From: Arthrobacter sp. FB24
GTDB lineage: Bacteria > Actinomycetota > Actinomycetes > Actinomycetales > Micrococcaceae
Direction of reading: 5' to 3'
NCBI RefSeq assembly: GCF_000196235.1
Contig: NC_008541.1
Location: 1,550,001 to 1,614,000 of the forward strand
DNA length: 64,000 bases
Below are positions 7,765-16,668 of this stretch, piece after piece (the first letter of the stretch is position 1; each line of letters starts with the position of its first letter). The notes under the pieces are model-generated. The model was given only the letters and a program-made list of their open reading frames with translations. It ran no database searches and was not told the origin of the DNA. A program made the translations under genes and the position numbers.

Positions 7765-9258
7765 CCCCGGCGGGAGGGACAGCGGCGGAATGGCCTCGTA
7801 CAGCAGGGTCCTGATCCATCGCTGGCCCGTCTCGCGGTATTCGGCCCGGCTCGCGAAGCGGTACAGGTAGCTGTGGACGCGCACCCACCGGGGGCGGGCG
7901 CCGTCGAACGGGTCCTTGCGCAGCAGCCGCAGCACAGCACCGTCGGCTTCCAGCAGCTTGGCCAGGAAGGCGTAGAACCACTCCTCGTGCACGGTGCGCA
8001 GGGGCAGGAACCACATCAGCCAGTCCAGCCGGAGATGGTACGGGGCCCACTGGCGGGGCAGCCGGCGGACGTCACCGGGTTTCCCGCGGAATGCGTACTC
8101 CCGCCAGTCGGAGTCGTCGTCCGGCTCGGCGTCGAGGGTGCCCTCCACCACGATCTCGATCCGCAGTTTGGTCACCGTTCCGAAGGCGCCGTAAGTGTTC
8201 ACCAGCTGCCAGCGGTTGAAGCTGGCGTTCATCAGCTGACGGTGCTGCAGCAGGTTCCGGGCCGGCCAGTAGCTGAGCACCAGCAGGAGCACGGTGACGG
8301 CGAGCACGACGGCGAGCCACCACACCGGGGTCTGCGCACCGGCGCCGGAACTGTCTGTTGAACCGTACGTATGCCAGTCCAGCGGGATAACGGGCAGCAC
8401 CGCATGGGCCACCGGATCGCTGACTGCGGCGAAGGCCAGCAGGATGGCCATCCAGTTGAGCCAGGCGAAGTTTCCGCTCGCCACCAGCCACAGCTGGGTA
8501 AAGATGACGATGCCCGCGGCGACGCCGGCCAGCGGCTGCGGGGCGAAAAGGAAGAAGGGAACCACCAGCTGGGCGAAGTGGTTGCCCAGGACCTCCATCC
8601 GATGCAGGGGCTTGGGCAGAAGGTGGGCCTGCCGGCTTAAGGGGCCGGGCATCGGCTGGGTCTCGTGGTGGTAATACAGTGCGGTCAGGTCACGCCACTC
8701 GCTGCCACCGCGGATCTTGATCATCCCGGCACCGAACTCAAGCCGGAACAGCAGCCAGACCAGCAGGATCAGGATCGTCCGCGGCGGCGGCGTCTGGTCC
8801 GAGCCGAGGAACGCCACCGTGAAGCCGGCCTCCAGCAGAAGCATCTCCCAGCCGAACCCGTAGAAAGTCTGTCCCACGTTCACGATCGACATGTACAGCA
8901 GCCAGAGGGCCAGGAAGGCGATCATCGGCAGCCAGGGAGGTCCCAGCTGCGGAAGCCCCAGGACGAGAGTGGCCGAAATGGCCATGCCGCACCAGCAGAC
9001 CAGCCGCAGCAGCCGGTCCGAATAGCGCCACAGGAACAGGCTGGGCCGGCGGCGGCGCCTGAAACTGTCCAGATAGTCCGGGACAGGGAGCAGGCCGCGC
9101 TCTCCGAGCAGCGCCGGGAACTGGTTGCGGCAGGAGAGGAACGCCACCAGGAAAAGTGTGGCAACGCCGCGCTGCAGCACCTGCCGGGCGAATTCGTACT
9201 CCGGCGCATCGAACCATGCGGCCCACTCCACGTTGTTCACGTTACGCCTGACGCGCAC
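7756..9258 (-). CDS. Lipase maturation factor-like membrane protein
   Basis: About 500 aa, polytopic, with the LMF1-type core: WFDAPEYEFARQVLQRGVA near the start, FPALLGERGLLPVPDYL, GFGWEMLLLEAGFTVAFLG, LLFRLEFGAGMIKIRGGSEW, LTALYYHHETQPMPGPLS, and a soluble C-terminal domain containing YAFRGKPGDVRRLPRQWAPYHLRLDWLMWF. Eukaryotic LMF1 is an ER factor for lipase folding; bacterial members are common in actinobacteria with unproven roles. The frame stays open to 9504, inside dxr. I place the start at GTG 9258 because GACATT sits 6 nt before it, as for other apparent leaderless genes here; GTG 9240 is an alternative. The start is uncertain by about 20 codons, the family is secure. Confidence 0.8.
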   Translation of the reverse strand: MRVRRNVNNVEWAAWFDAPEYEFARQVLQRGVATLFLVAFLSCRNQFPALLGERGLLPVPDYLDSFRRRRRPSLFLWRYSDRLLRLVCWCGMAISATLVLGLPQLGPPWLPMIAFLALWLLYMSIVNVGQTFYGFGWEMLLLEAGFTVAFLGSDQTPPPRTILILLVWLLFRLEFGAGMIKIRGGSEWRDLTALYYHHETQPMPGPLSRQAHLLPKPLHRMEVLGNHFAQLVVPFFLFAPQPLAGVAAGIVIFTQLWLVASGNFAWLNWMAILLAFAAVSDPVAHAVLPVIPLDWHTYGSTDSSGAGAQTPVWWLAVVLAVTVLLLVLSYWPARNLLQHRQLMNASFNRWQLVNTYGAFGTVTKLRIEIVVEGTLDAEPDDDSDWREYAFRGKPGDVRRLPRQWAPYHLRLDWLMWFLPLRTVHEEWFYAFLAKLLEADGAVLRLLRKDPFDGARPRWVRVHSYLYRFASRAEYRETGQRWIRTLLYEAIPPLSLPPGSR

Positions 9259-9339
9259 CGCGTCAATGTCCCGCGGCACAGGCCGCCGGCGGATGCGGTG
9301 TCCCGAGTCCGTGCCGCCCGCGGGTGCGCTGACGTGCGG

Positions 9340-9345
9340 GATACT
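9340..9345 (+). promoter_or_regulatory. Putative -10 element (GATACT) of a leaderless dxr promoter
   Basis: GATACT ends 6 nt before the dxr ATG and there is no Shine-Dalgarno sequence, so transcription probably starts at the ATG. Confidence 0.45.
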
Positions 9346-9351
9346 TAACGG

Positions 9352-10536
9352 ATGCAGCCACGCAGAATCGTTCTCCTCGGATCCACCGGTTCCATCGGCA
9401 CCCAGGCGATTGACGTCGTCGACGGCGCCCCGCACCTTTTCGAGGTTGTGGCACTGAGCGCAGGCGGCGGCAACCTGGAACTCCTTGCCCGCCAGGCCGT
9501 CCATACGAAGGCCAAGGCCGTCGGTACGGCCAGTGGCGACGCCACCGCCCTGCAGCGCCTGATTGACGACGCCGCCCGCGCCACCGGCGTGGCAGGCTAC
9601 CGACCGGAGATCATCACCGGGCCGGACGCGTCAACCCGGATCGCGGAAATCGAAGCCGACGTGGTGCTCAACGGCATCACCGGCTCCATCGGCCTGGCAC
9701 CCACCCTCGCGGCCCTGAAATCCGGTGCCACCCTTGCGCTGGCCAACAAGGAGTCGCTGATCGTCGGCGGCGCCCTCGTGAAGGCGGCCGCGCGCGAAGG
9801 CCAGATCGTCCCGGTGGACTCCGAACATTCGGCGATCGCGCAATGCCTGCGTTCCGGGACCGCTGCCGAGGTGGACCGGCTCATCCTGACCGCCTCGGGT
9901 GGCCCGTTTCGCGGCAGGACCCGCGAGGAACTCCACAACGTCTCGCCGGAGGAGGCCCTGGCGCACCCCACCTGGGACATGGGGCTGATGGTCACTACCA
10001 ACTCCGCCAGCCTGGTGAATAAAGGGCTGGAGGTAATCGAGGCTCACCTGTTGTTCGATATCCCGCTGGACCGGATCGACGTGGTGGTCCACCCGCAGTC
10101 CGTGGTCCACTCCATGGTGCAGTTCGTGGACGGCTCCATCATCGCCCAGGCTTCGCCGCCGGACATGCGCCTGCCCATCGCCCTCGGCCTCGGCTGGCCG
10201 GACCGGGTGCCGAAGGCTGCCACACCGTGCGACTGGACCCAGGCCACCAGCTGGACCTTCGAACCCCTGGACGCCGAGGCATTCCCGGCCGTAAACCTCG
10301 CCAAGGACGCTGCCAAGCAGGGGAGCACATACCCTGCCGTTTTCAACGCGGCCAATGAAGAGGCCGTGATGGCCTTCCACGCCGGCCGGATCCGGTTTAC
10401 GGACATTGTGGATACCATCGAAGCGGTACTCAGCGAACACCCAGGATCTTCCGGGCTGACAGTTGAGTCCGTGCTGGATGCTGAAGCGTGGGCACGAGCG
10501 CGCACCCACGAACGTTTAGCAGTGAGCAGTCTCTAG
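9352..10536 (+). CDS. dxr: 1-deoxy-D-xylulose 5-phosphate reductoisomerase
   Basis: The 394-aa enzyme is the second step of the MEP isoprenoid pathway, converting DXP to MEP with NADPH and a divalent metal. The Rossmann motif GSTGSIG is at residues 10-16. [11 protein letters not shown], the metal/substrate region [21 protein letters not shown] and HPTWDMG(L)[20 protein letters not shown] are all present, as is [15 protein letters not shown]. The length is normal for the family. It is followed 18 bp later by the M50 protease gene and later by ispG, the common actinobacterial MEP cluster. Confidence 0.97.
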   Translation: MQPRRIVLLGSTGSIGTQAIDVVDGAPHLFEVVALSAGGGNLELLARQAVHTKAKAVGTASGDATALQRLIDDAARATGVAGYRPEIITGPDASTRIAEIEADVVLNGITGSIGLAPTLAALKSGATLALANKESLIVGGALVKAAAREGQIVPVDSEHSAIAQCLRSGTAAEVDRLILTASGGPFRGRTREELHNVSPEEALAHPTWDMGLMVTTNSASLVNKGLEVIEAHLLFDIPLDRIDVVVHPQSVVHSMVQFVDGSIIAQASPPDMRLPIALGLGWPDRVPKAATPCDWTQATSWTFEPLDAEAFPAVNLAKDAAKQGSTYPAVFNAANEEAVMAFHAGRIRFTDIVDTIEAVLSEHPGSSGLTVESVLDAEAWARARTHERLAVSSL

Positions 10537-10554
10537 GAAGCAGCAGATCTACGC

Positions 10555-11886
10555 ATGAGTCCCGTCATTCTCTTCATTCTCGGTGTCGTCTTTGTGGCGA
10601 TCGGCATCGCCGTCTCCATCGCACTGCACGAGGTGGGCCACCTCGTTCCCGCCAAGCTGTTCAAGGTGCGCGTCACCAAGTACATGATCGGCTTCGGCCC
10701 CACCCTGTGGTCAAAACGCAGGGGGGAAACCGAGTACGGCGTCAAGGCCATCCCGCTGGGCGGCTACGTGTCCATGATCGGGATGTACCCGCCGAACAAG
10801 GACGACGGCACGGTACGGCCCTCCAGCACCGGCATGTTCCAGACCCTCGCCACCGAGGCGCGTTCCATGGCGCACGAGGAAGTTGGCCCCGGCGACGAGA
10901 AACGGGTCTTCTACCGGCTCCCGGTGTGGAAGAAAGTCATCGTGATGCTTGGCGGGCCTGCGATGAACCTGCTGATCGGCGTGGCGCTGACGGCCGTGCT
11001 GCTGATGGGCTTCGGGATCAGCACCCCCACCACCACCATCGCGGACGTTTCCAAGTGCCAGGTGAAGGCCGGGGAGACCGTGGATCCGGACTCCGCCGAC
11101 TGCAAGCCCACGCCCGCGGCTGCGGCGCAACTCAAACCGAACGACACCATTACCTCCTTCGACGGCAAAGCCGTGACCAGCTGGGATGAACTCACCGGCT
11201 GGATCCGTGCGTCCGCAGGCCGGGAAGTCAGCATCACCGTGGAACGTGACGGCTCGCCTGTCACCACCACGGTGACTCCGGTGCTTTCGGCCCGGCCGGT
11301 CGTCGGCGCCGACGGCCGGCAGGCCACTGATGCCAACGGAACCCTCCAGTACCAGGAAGTCGGGTTCCTGGGGATCGGTGCCCAAACAGCGCTGGTTGCC
11401 CAGCCGGCGTCGTCCGTCCTGCCCATGGCGGGAGAAAACATCCGGCAGGTTGCCGGCGTCGTCCTGAATCTCCCGGCACGGGTGGTGGGCGTTGCGAAGG
11501 CGGCCTTCAGCGAAGAACCGCGCGATCCGAACGGACCCATCAGCGTGGTTGGCGTGGGCCGGGTAGCGGGTGAAGTCGCCGCCATGGAGGAGGTTCCGCT
11601 GCAGTCCAGGCTCGCCGCGCTGGTGGGCCTGCTTGCCGGACTGAACTTCGCGCTCGCGGTGTTCAACCTGGTTCCGCTGCTGCCGCTGGACGGCGGCCAC
11701 GTGGCCGGGGCGCTGTATGAGGGAGCCCGACGGCGGGTGGCCAAGCTGTTCGGCCGGCCCGACCCCGGTGCGTTTGACATCGCGAGGCTCCTGCCGGTGA
11801 CGTACGTGGTCGCCGCGCTGCTCATGGGCATGAGTGCGCTGCTGATCTATGCGGACATCGTCAAGCCCGTCAATCTCTTCGGGTAA
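10555..11886 (+). CDS. Site-2 intramembrane zinc metalloprotease (RseP/Rip1, M50)
   Basis: The 443-aa protein has zinc-binding HEVGH at residues 25-29 in the first TM helix. A PDZ-like domain lies in the middle (LKPNDTITSFDGKAVTSWDEL...GREVSITVERDG), and the second catalytic motif NLVPLLPLDGGHV is around residue 378 in a later helix. Members cut membrane-bound anti-sigma factors and other small TM substrates; the mycobacterial homologue is Rip1. AGGAAG lies 13 nt before the ATG. It sits between dxr and ispG as in many actinobacteria. Its stop codon TAA overlaps the first of four ATCAGCT repeats. Confidence 0.95.
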   Translation: MSPVILFILGVVFVAIGIAVSIALHEVGHLVPAKLFKVRVTKYMIGFGPTLWSKRRGETEYGVKAIPLGGYVSMIGMYPPNKDDGTVRPSSTGMFQTLATEARSMAHEEVGPGDEKRVFYRLPVWKKVIVMLGGPAMNLLIGVALTAVLLMGFGISTPTTTIADVSKCQVKAGETVDPDSADCKPTPAAAAQLKPNDTITSFDGKAVTSWDELTGWIRASAGREVSITVERDGSPVTTTVTPVLSARPVVGADGRQATDANGTLQYQEVGFLGIGAQTALVAQPASSVLPMAGENIRQVAGVVLNLPARVVGVAKAAFSEEPRDPNGPISVVGVGRVAGEVAAMEEVPLQSRLAALVGLLAGLNFALAVFNLVPLLPLDGGHVAGALYEGARRRVAKLFGRPDPGAFDIARLLPVTYVVAALLMGMSALLIYADIVKPVNLFG

Positions 11887-11976
11887 TCAGCTCCAAGCGG
11901 CTTTGTTCCTAACATCAGCTCCTTTTGACTTATTTTCATAAATCAGCTGAAAACGATTGATATTGGAAAATCAGTC
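11886..11976 (+). repeat. Four ATCAGCT-type direct repeats at exact 28-bp spacing (putative operator array)
   Basis: ATCAGCT occurs at 11886, 11914 and 11942, and ATCAGTC at 11970; each start is exactly 28 bp after the previous one. The first overlaps the upstream stop, the third lies just before the putative -35 and the fourth lies in the -35/-10 spacer of the next gene. The stretch is clearly more AT-rich than its neighbours. Candidate binder: the SatD-like HTH protein encoded just downstream (inference). Confidence 0.7.
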
Positions 11977-11985
11977 GGTTATGGT
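11957..11985 (+). promoter_or_regulatory. Leaderless promoter of the SatD-like gene
   Basis: TTGATA (11957-11962), a 17-bp spacer, then TATGGT (11980-11985) end 6 nt before the ATG at 11992. There is no ribosome site, so the mRNA probably starts at the ATG. The fourth ATCAGTC repeat sits inside the spacer. Confidence 0.7.
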
Positions 11986-11991
11986 TGCCCC

Positions 11992-12666
11992 ATGTACGTG
12001 CTCACCATCGACCAGCGGGGCAGCACCGGTGACCGGGACCGCGTGCCCGGCCTCCTTGCCGAGCTGCACCGGACATCCACCGCGGGCAGGTTCGAACGCT
12101 CCGTCGGGGACGAAGTTCAGGGCGTCGTGGAAAAAACGGCGGAAGTCGTGGACATCGCCCTTCACTGCCTGCGGAGCGGCCAGTGGTACGTCGGAATCGG
12201 AGTCGGCGCCGTCGACCTCCCGCTGCCGGCCAGCCCGCGGGAAGGATCCGGGCCCGCATTCGTCGCCGCCCGGCTGGCGGTTGAAAAAGCCAAGTCCGCT
12301 GCCGCCCATGTTCCGTTGTCCGTGGTGTCCGGCGGACTCCACCGCGGCGGAGCGGCTAACCCTGAGGCCGGGCCCGGCATCAGGGCCTGCGCGAACGCCG
12401 AGGCAGTCCTGCGTCTGATTGGCCGGCTGGTGCAGGACCGCACGGAAGCGCAATGGAAAGTGGTGGACGCCCTCCGCGGACTGCAGCACGACGGGTCAGC
12501 CAGGCACGGCAGCCAGAAGCTCGCAGCCGCACAACTCGGAATCACGGAGCAATCGGTGAGCCGTGCCGTCCTGAGGTCCGGCTGGCAGGAAGAATGGGCG
12601 GCGAGGCCTGCCGCTGAGATGCTCCTGGCCCTTGCCCATGATGCAGTGCTGGAAGGACACAGGTGA
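11992..12666 (+). CDS. SatD-like protein with C-terminal helix-turn-helix
   Basis: The 224-aa protein opens with MYVLTIDQRGSTGDRDRVP and FERSVGDEVQGVV, which resembles the SatD family (named from a Streptococcus acid-tolerance locus) and nucleotide-cyclase-like folds. The C-terminus at about 170-200 (GSQKLAAAQLGITEQSVSRAVLRSG) is a clear helix-turn-helix. A DNA-binding or regulatory role is likely but the ligand is unknown. It is translationally coupled (GTGA overlap) to a small membrane protein. Its promoter carries a 28-bp-periodic repeat array, which suggests autoregulation. The pair is wedged between the site-2 protease gene and yciI/ispG. Confidence 0.75.
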   Translation: MYVLTIDQRGSTGDRDRVPGLLAELHRTSTAGRFERSVGDEVQGVVEKTAEVVDIALHCLRSGQWYVGIGVGAVDLPLPASPREGSGPAFVAARLAVEKAKSAAAHVPLSVVSGGLHRGGAANPEAGPGIRACANAEAVLRLIGRLVQDRTEAQWKVVDALRGLQHDGSARHGSQKLAAAQLGITEQSVSRAVLRSGWQEEWAARPAAEMLLALAHDAVLEGHR

Positions 12667-13139
12667 ACGCTCTCTGGATTACGCTCGCCCTGCTGACTGC
12701 GGGTTTCGCCGGCTGGCCAGTCACGGCACTGGTGTTCCGGCTGGCCCGGACCATCGACGACAAAGCGGACGCGGCCAGGGCAGCCGAAGACCGGGCGGCC
12801 AGCGAGTCCGCTGACGACCCCGCCGCGGACGTCACGGTGGACAATGCCACGGCGCACAAGGCCGCGGCGGACAAGGCCTCCGCCCAGCTGGCGACCACCA
12901 CGCGGATACTGCGTGGCGGTGCCATTATCGGCGTCCTGGAAAGGCTGGCGGTGTGCCTGGCCATCCTGGCGGGCCAGCCGGTGGCCATCGCCTATGTGGT
13001 GGCCATCAAGGGCCTGGGACGCTTCGCAGAGCTGAAGGAGACTCCCGTTGCCGCGGAAAGGTTCATCATCGGTACGCTGACGTCCATGCTGTGGGCCGCC
13101 GGGGTTGCCGCCCTCGCCAAGATCCTCTTCCTCGGCTGA
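12663..13139 (+). CDS. Small membrane protein, partner of the SatD-like regulator
   Basis: This is a 158-aa protein beginning with GTG that overlaps the upstream stop. It has an N-terminal TM helix (LWITLALLTAGFAGWPVTALVF), a charged Ala/Asp-rich linker (about 30-75), then a C-terminal membrane domain containing VLERLAVCLAILAGQPVAIAYVVAIKGLGRFAELKE and AERFIIGTLTSMLWA. That C-terminal pattern (ERL..LAGQ...AIKGL.RF.EL, then IGTL.S) recurs in membrane proteins I associate with SatD-type genes. Function unknown; possibly a membrane sensor or effector for the regulator. Confidence 0.75.
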   Translation: MNALWITLALLTAGFAGWPVTALVFRLARTIDDKADAARAAEDRAASESADDPAADVTVDNATAHKAAADKASAQLATTTRILRGGAIIGVLERLAVCLAILAGQPVAIAYVVAIKGLGRFAELKETPVAAERFIIGTLTSMLWAAGVAALAKILFLG

Positions 13140-13169
13140 ACCGGATACGTACTCGGGCGGGCATGGCGA

Positions 13170-13175
13170 TAGGGT
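13170..13175 (+). promoter_or_regulatory. Putative -10 (TAGGGT) for leaderless yciI-like gene
   Basis: TAGGGT ends 6 nt before the ATG at 13182 and no Shine-Dalgarno sequence is present. Confidence 0.45.
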
Positions 13176-13181
13176 ATCCAT

Positions 13182-13475
13182 ATGACTGTTTTTGCTGTTG
13201 AGTACGTATACGCCGCCGAGTCCACCGAAGCACGGAACGCCGCCCGTCCGGCACACCGGGAATGGACCGCCGGGCTTGCCCGTGAAGGCGCGCTCCTGGC
13301 CAGCGGACCCTACGGCGACGGCGCCGGTGCGTTGCTGATCTTCAAGGCCGCAGACGAAAATGCACTGAACGGTATCCTCAAGCAGGATCCTTTCGCCTCG
13401 GGCAACGTCATCGCAGGCACGCGCACCACGGAATGGAACCCGGTGACCGGCCTCCTGGCCGAGCACGCCGCCTAG
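13182..13475 (+). CDS. YciI-family protein
   Basis: A 97-aa single-domain protein of the YciI/YCII ferredoxin-like fold. It has FAVEYVYAAES at the start, the conserved His in RPAHREWTAGLA, an EGALLASGPYGDGAGALLIF core, then LNGILKQDPFASGNVIAGTRTTEWNPV, in which the DPF and W-P positions are family hallmarks. Biochemical role is not established for most members. It lies between the SatD-like pair and ispG. Confidence 0.88.
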   Translation: MTVFAVEYVYAAESTEARNAARPAHREWTAGLAREGALLASGPYGDGAGALLIFKAADENALNGILKQDPFASGNVIAGTRTTEWNPVTGLLAEHAA

Positions 13476-13494
13476 CCCGCCGGCACCACACACC

Positions 13495-13507
13495 ATCGAA
13501 CTTCGAT
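13495..13507. promoter_or_regulatory. Perfect palindrome ATCGAA-C-TTCGAT before ispG
   Basis: This 13-bp perfect palindrome lies 17 nt before the ispG GTG, adjoining an AT-rich ATATAAATAGG stretch that includes the ribosome site AGGAG. It could be an operator. It lacks the 4-bp centre of an actinobacterial LexA box. Confidence 0.4.
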
Positions 13508-13523
13508 ATAAATAGGAGTCCAC

Positions 13524-14690
13524 GTGACCTCGGTCAGCCTGGGAATGCCGTCAGCACCGCCGCCCGTCCTTGCCCCGCGCAGGAAGACCCGCCAGATCAA
13601 GGTGGGCTCGGTGGGCGTCGGCTCGGATTCGCCCATCAGCGTGCAGTCGATGACCACCACGCCCACTACGGACATCAACGCCACGCTGCAGCAAATTGCC
13701 GAGCTGACGGCCTCGGGCTGCGACATCGTGCGCGTGGCCTGCCCCTCCGCAGATGATGCGGAAGCCCTGCCGATCATCGCGCGGAAGTCCCAGATCCCCG
13801 TCATCGCGGACATCCATTTCCAGCCCAAGTACGTCTTCGCCGCCATCGAGGCGGGTTGTGCTGCGGTGCGCGTCAACCCCGGCAACATCCGTAAGTTCGA
13901 TGACCAGGTCAAGGAGATCGCCCGCGCCGCCAAGGACCACGGCACCTCCATCCGGATCGGCGTCAATGCAGGATCCCTGGAGCCCGGGATCCTGAAGAAG
14001 TACGGCAAGGCAACCCCCGAGGCCCTAGTGGAGTCAGCGGTCTGGGAAGCCTCGCTGTTCGAGGAGCATGGCTTCCACGACTTCAAGATCTCCGTCAAGC
14101 ACAACGACCCCGTGATCATGGTCGCCGCGTACGAGATGCTGGCAGAAAAGGGCGACTGGCCCCTTCACCTCGGCGTTACCGAGGCCGGACCGGCCTTCCA
14201 GGGCACCATCAAGTCCGCCACCGCCTTCGGCGCACTCCTGTCCAGGGGCATCGGCGACACCATCCGCGTTTCCCTCTCGGCCCCTCCCGTCGAGGAAATC
14301 AAGGTTGGCAACCAGATCCTGCAGTCCCTCAACCTGCGCCCCCGCAAGCTCGAAATTGTCTCTTGCCCGTCCTGCGGCCGCGCCCAGGTGGACGTCTACA
14401 CCCTCGCCGAGCAGGTCACAGCGGGGCTGGAAGGCATGGAGATCCCGTTGCGCGTGGCCGTCATGGGCTGCGTCGTCAACGGCCCGGGCGAGGCGCGCGA
14501 AGCCGACCTCGGCGTGGCCTCCGGTAACGGCAAGGGACAAATCTTTGTGAAGGGAGAGGTCATCAAGACTGTCCCTGAGAGCGAAATTGTTGAGACACTG
14601 ATCGAAGAGGCCATGCGAATCGCTGAAGAGATGGGGGAGGCCGATGGCGAAGATGCTGTCAAGGGTAGCCCCGTGGTTAGCGTCTCGTAA
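13524..14690 (+). CDS. ispG: 4-hydroxy-3-methylbut-2-en-1-yl diphosphate synthase
   Basis: The 388-aa protein (GcpE) is the 4Fe-4S enzyme of the MEP pathway making HMBPP from MEcPP. It shows [61 protein letters not shown] and [15 protein letters not shown]. The cluster cysteines are in [10 protein letters not shown] (about residues 281 and 284) and [10 protein letters not shown] (about 316). The GTG start has AGGAG 8 nt upstream. The last 47 bases overlap the next gene in another frame, so the GNAT protein is probably co-translated from the same message. Confidence 0.97.
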   Translation: MTSVSLGMPSAPPPVLAPRRKTRQIKVGSVGVGSDSPISVQSMTTTPTTDINATLQQIAELTASGCDIVRVACPSADDAEALPIIARKSQIPVIADIHFQPKYVFAAIEAGCAAVRVNPGNIRKFDDQVKEIARAAKDHGTSIRIGVNAGSLEPGILKKYGKATPEALVESAVWEASLFEEHGFHDFKISVKHNDPVIMVAAYEMLAEKGDWPLHLGVTEAGPAFQGTIKSATAFGALLSRGIGDTIRVSLSAPPVEEIKVGNQILQSLNLRPRKLEIVSCPSCGRAQVDVYTLAEQVTAGLEGMEIPLRVAVMGCVVNGPGEAREADLGVASGNGKGQIFVKGEVIKTVPESEIVETLIEEAMRIAEEMGEADGEDAVKGSPVVSVS

Positions 14691-15540
14691 GGAGACTGCC
14701 GGGCCCGGCATATCAATCCGGGTCCTGTCCGGGCCGGACACTGCCGAACTGCGGGAACTGGCCCGGGCAGACGTTGTGGCCAACGTGTTCATCCTGTCGC
14801 ACCTGGCCGCGACAGGGACGGCCGCGCCCACCGTGGGCGGGGCCAGCATTTTTGGCGTGTTCGACGGCGACGCCCTGGTGGGCGCGTGCTGGGCCGGGGC
14901 AAACCTTGTTCCCGTCCAGCTGGACCCGGAACTCGCCGGTCTTGTCGCCGAGCATGCGCAACGTTCCGGCCGCCGCTTCGCCTCCATCTTCGGCCCCGCG
15001 GATACTGTCCTAGCCATGTACGAGCAACTGGAGCAGCTCGGGCAGCAGGCACACGAGGTCCGGGCGGACCAGCCCCTGATGACCATCGCCGGGCCGCCGG
15101 CCGTACAGGCGAACACGGGCCTGGGCATCGGCCAGCTCGCCGACTTCGACAGGATCCTTCCCGCCTGCGCCGCCATGTTCGAAGAAGAAGTCGGCTATTC
15201 GCCGTTCCTGGGCGGCCGCGAGTTCTACAGCAGGCGCGTGGAAGGCCTCATCCGGCAAGGTCATTCCCTCGTCCACCTCGACCAGGGCGGCCAGGTGATG
15301 TTCAAGGCCGAACTGGGCGCCGTCACTCCCGACGTGACCCAGGTCCAGGGCGTCTGGATGAACCCCTCCTCCCGCGGGCTTGGACTCAGCGCCGGCTATA
15401 TGGCCGCCGTCGTATTGCTGGCGCAGAAATTGGCGCCGGTCACCAGCCTGTACGTCAATGACTACAACGCCCGGGCGAGGGCCACCTACGAACGAGTTGG
15501 CTTCCACCAGGTAGGTACGTTCGCTACAGTTCTGTTCTAG
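14644..15540 (+). CDS. GNAT-family N-acetyltransferase with N-terminal DUF4081-like domain
   Basis: A 298-aa protein. Residues about 25-140 form the DUF4081-like part ([29 protein letters not shown]...[26 protein letters not shown]). The C-terminal GNAT domain includes [24 protein letters not shown], the acetyl-CoA-binding R/Q-x-x-G-x-G/A-like loop, and [23 protein letters not shown]. This two-domain protein sits directly after ispG in many actinobacteria. Acceptor unknown. Its ATG lies inside the ispG tail; a later start is possible. Confidence 0.88.
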   Translation: MAKMLSRVAPWLASRKETAGPGISIRVLSGPDTAELRELARADVVANVFILSHLAATGTAAPTVGGASIFGVFDGDALVGACWAGANLVPVQLDPELAGLVAEHAQRSGRRFASIFGPADTVLAMYEQLEQLGQQAHEVRADQPLMTIAGPPAVQANTGLGIGQLADFDRILPACAAMFEEEVGYSPFLGGREFYSRRVEGLIRQGHSLVHLDQGGQVMFKAELGAVTPDVTQVQGVWMNPSSRGLGLSAGYMAAVVLLAQKLAPVTSLYVNDYNARARATYERVGFHQVGTFATVLF

Positions 15541-15580
15541 CTGGCCCCAACGGCCGGTGTTGGAACTTATTGGGGGATAA

Positions 15581-16330
15581 ATGAATACGTCCGTTGTGCG
15601 CTTTTTTGGGGCCTCTGCCCTCCTGGTGCTTGGCCTGTCCGCCTGCGGCGGTCCTGCGGCTCCTGTTGACGCCGGGGCGTCCCCGGAAACGTCCGCCGCA
15701 TCTGTCACCCCGAGCCCCACGCCACCGGAAGCTGCATTCACCATGCTGACCTCTGACGAACTCGCGGAGATCGCCGGATCCGTCAAAGACTCAGCCAGCG
15801 CACCCCTCTCCGTGTTGCCTGCCGACAAGGTCTCGCAGGCGCTCGACCAGATGATGTCCCTCATGACCGATGTGCAGGTGGAACCGGCCGAGTGCAATTC
15901 CATCGCCACCGGGGCTGCCATCAAGCCGGACAGCAACACCACCATGGCGGTGGGTGCCTCTACTTCTTCAACGGCGGAACTCACCCAGACGCTCTCCTTG
16001 CTATCAGGGGTGGCGAAGGAGCAACTGGACCAGACGCTGGCCCGTCGCAGTAGCGAGATCAAGGACTGCAGCAGCATCAGCATGAACATCCAGGGAATGT
16101 CCATGACAGCCGAGACCACACGACTTGACAGCAGTGCCGCCACTCCCGGCGCCATCGCCATGCAGACGGACGTCACGCTGCCCACGGGCGCCACCCAGAG
16201 AACGGTGATGTCCTTTGCCGTCAAAGGCGGCGTCCTGATCTCGGCGCAGGCCTCCGGGACGGGCGTTACCTCGTCCGACCTGACGTCGGCTGAAGCCCTG
16301 CTGGACCAGGCGGCTACCCTCATTGACTAG
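15581..16330 (+). CDS. Secreted lipoprotein, PknH-sensor-like
   Basis: A 249-aa protein with a clear lipoprotein signal (VVRFFGASALLVLGLSAC, lipidated Cys22), a Pro/Ser/Thr linker, then a domain of about 200 aa with two conserved-looking cysteines (VEPAECNS and IKDCSSIS). The pattern LTSDELAEI at the start and two central Cys resembles the extracytoplasmic PknH-like sensor domain of mycobacterial lipoproteins, but I am unsure of that match. GGGGG precedes the ATG. It stands alone between the GNAT gene and the proS leader. Confidence 0.7.
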   Translation: MNTSVVRFFGASALLVLGLSACGGPAAPVDAGASPETSAASVTPSPTPPEAAFTMLTSDELAEIAGSVKDSASAPLSVLPADKVSQALDQMMSLMTDVQVEPAECNSIATGAAIKPDSNTTMAVGASTSSTAELTQTLSLLSGVAKEQLDQTLARRSSEIKDCSSISMNIQGMSMTAETTRLDSSAATPGAIAMQTDVTLPTGATQRTVMSFAVKGGVLISAQASGTGVTSSDLTSAEALLDQAATLID

Positions 16331-16474
16331 CGGACCGTCCACCGGGACGCACGCGGTAACACAGAGTCAACAGCCGAAAACTGCGTGACGACTCTTGTAA
16401 TGGTGCCGTGGATCACATAAGTTCTTCCTAGCCGCGCCGATGGGGTGCGTGCGGTCTCAGGGGGAAATCAGCAG

Positions 16475-16513
16475 ATGGCACTGGACGTTGACCTTCCCAG
16501 CAGGCACGCCTAG
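16475..16513 (+). CDS. Possible 12-aa leader peptide upstream of proS
   Basis: A short frame MALDVDLPSRHA begins 9 nt after a CAGGGGGA ribosome-site-like sequence. It has one proline codon only, so it is not an obvious proline attenuator. It sits at the left edge of a region that can form several RNA helices. Real translation is unproven. Confidence 0.3.
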   Translation: MALDVDLPSRHA

Positions 16514-16522
16514 CGCTTCCTC

Positions 16523-16619
16523 CGGACTTCTGGGTCCGACGGGCCGTAAGAGCCACGCCAAAACAGGATGACCAGCCGGCAACGGCCAGGGGCTTCCTTT
16601 CAGTTCTGGCGTGGCTCTT
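16523..16619 (+). ncRNA. Candidate structured RNA in the region upstream of proS
   Basis: Three helices are visible. CGGAC/GTCCG (16523-16538) has a 6-nt loop. A perfect 13-bp stem pairs AAGAGCCACGCCA (16548-16560) with TGGCGTGGCTCTT (16607-16619). Inside its 46-nt loop is GCCG-GCAA-CGGC (16575-16586), a hairpin with a GNRA tetraloop. This could be a small RNA, a cis-regulatory leader, or a terminator-like element after the lipoprotein gene. The 16331-16799 interval holds no other gene I can support. Confidence 0.35.
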
Positions 16620-16668
16620 CTCCGTCCGGCGCGGGAACGCGCGGGCGGCAGGGTCATTGACTCCGATG

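Noticed and set aside
13495-13507. LexA box before ispG
   Set aside because: The TCGA half sites are too close together (ATCGAA-C-TTCGAT) for the 6-4-6 LexA layout.
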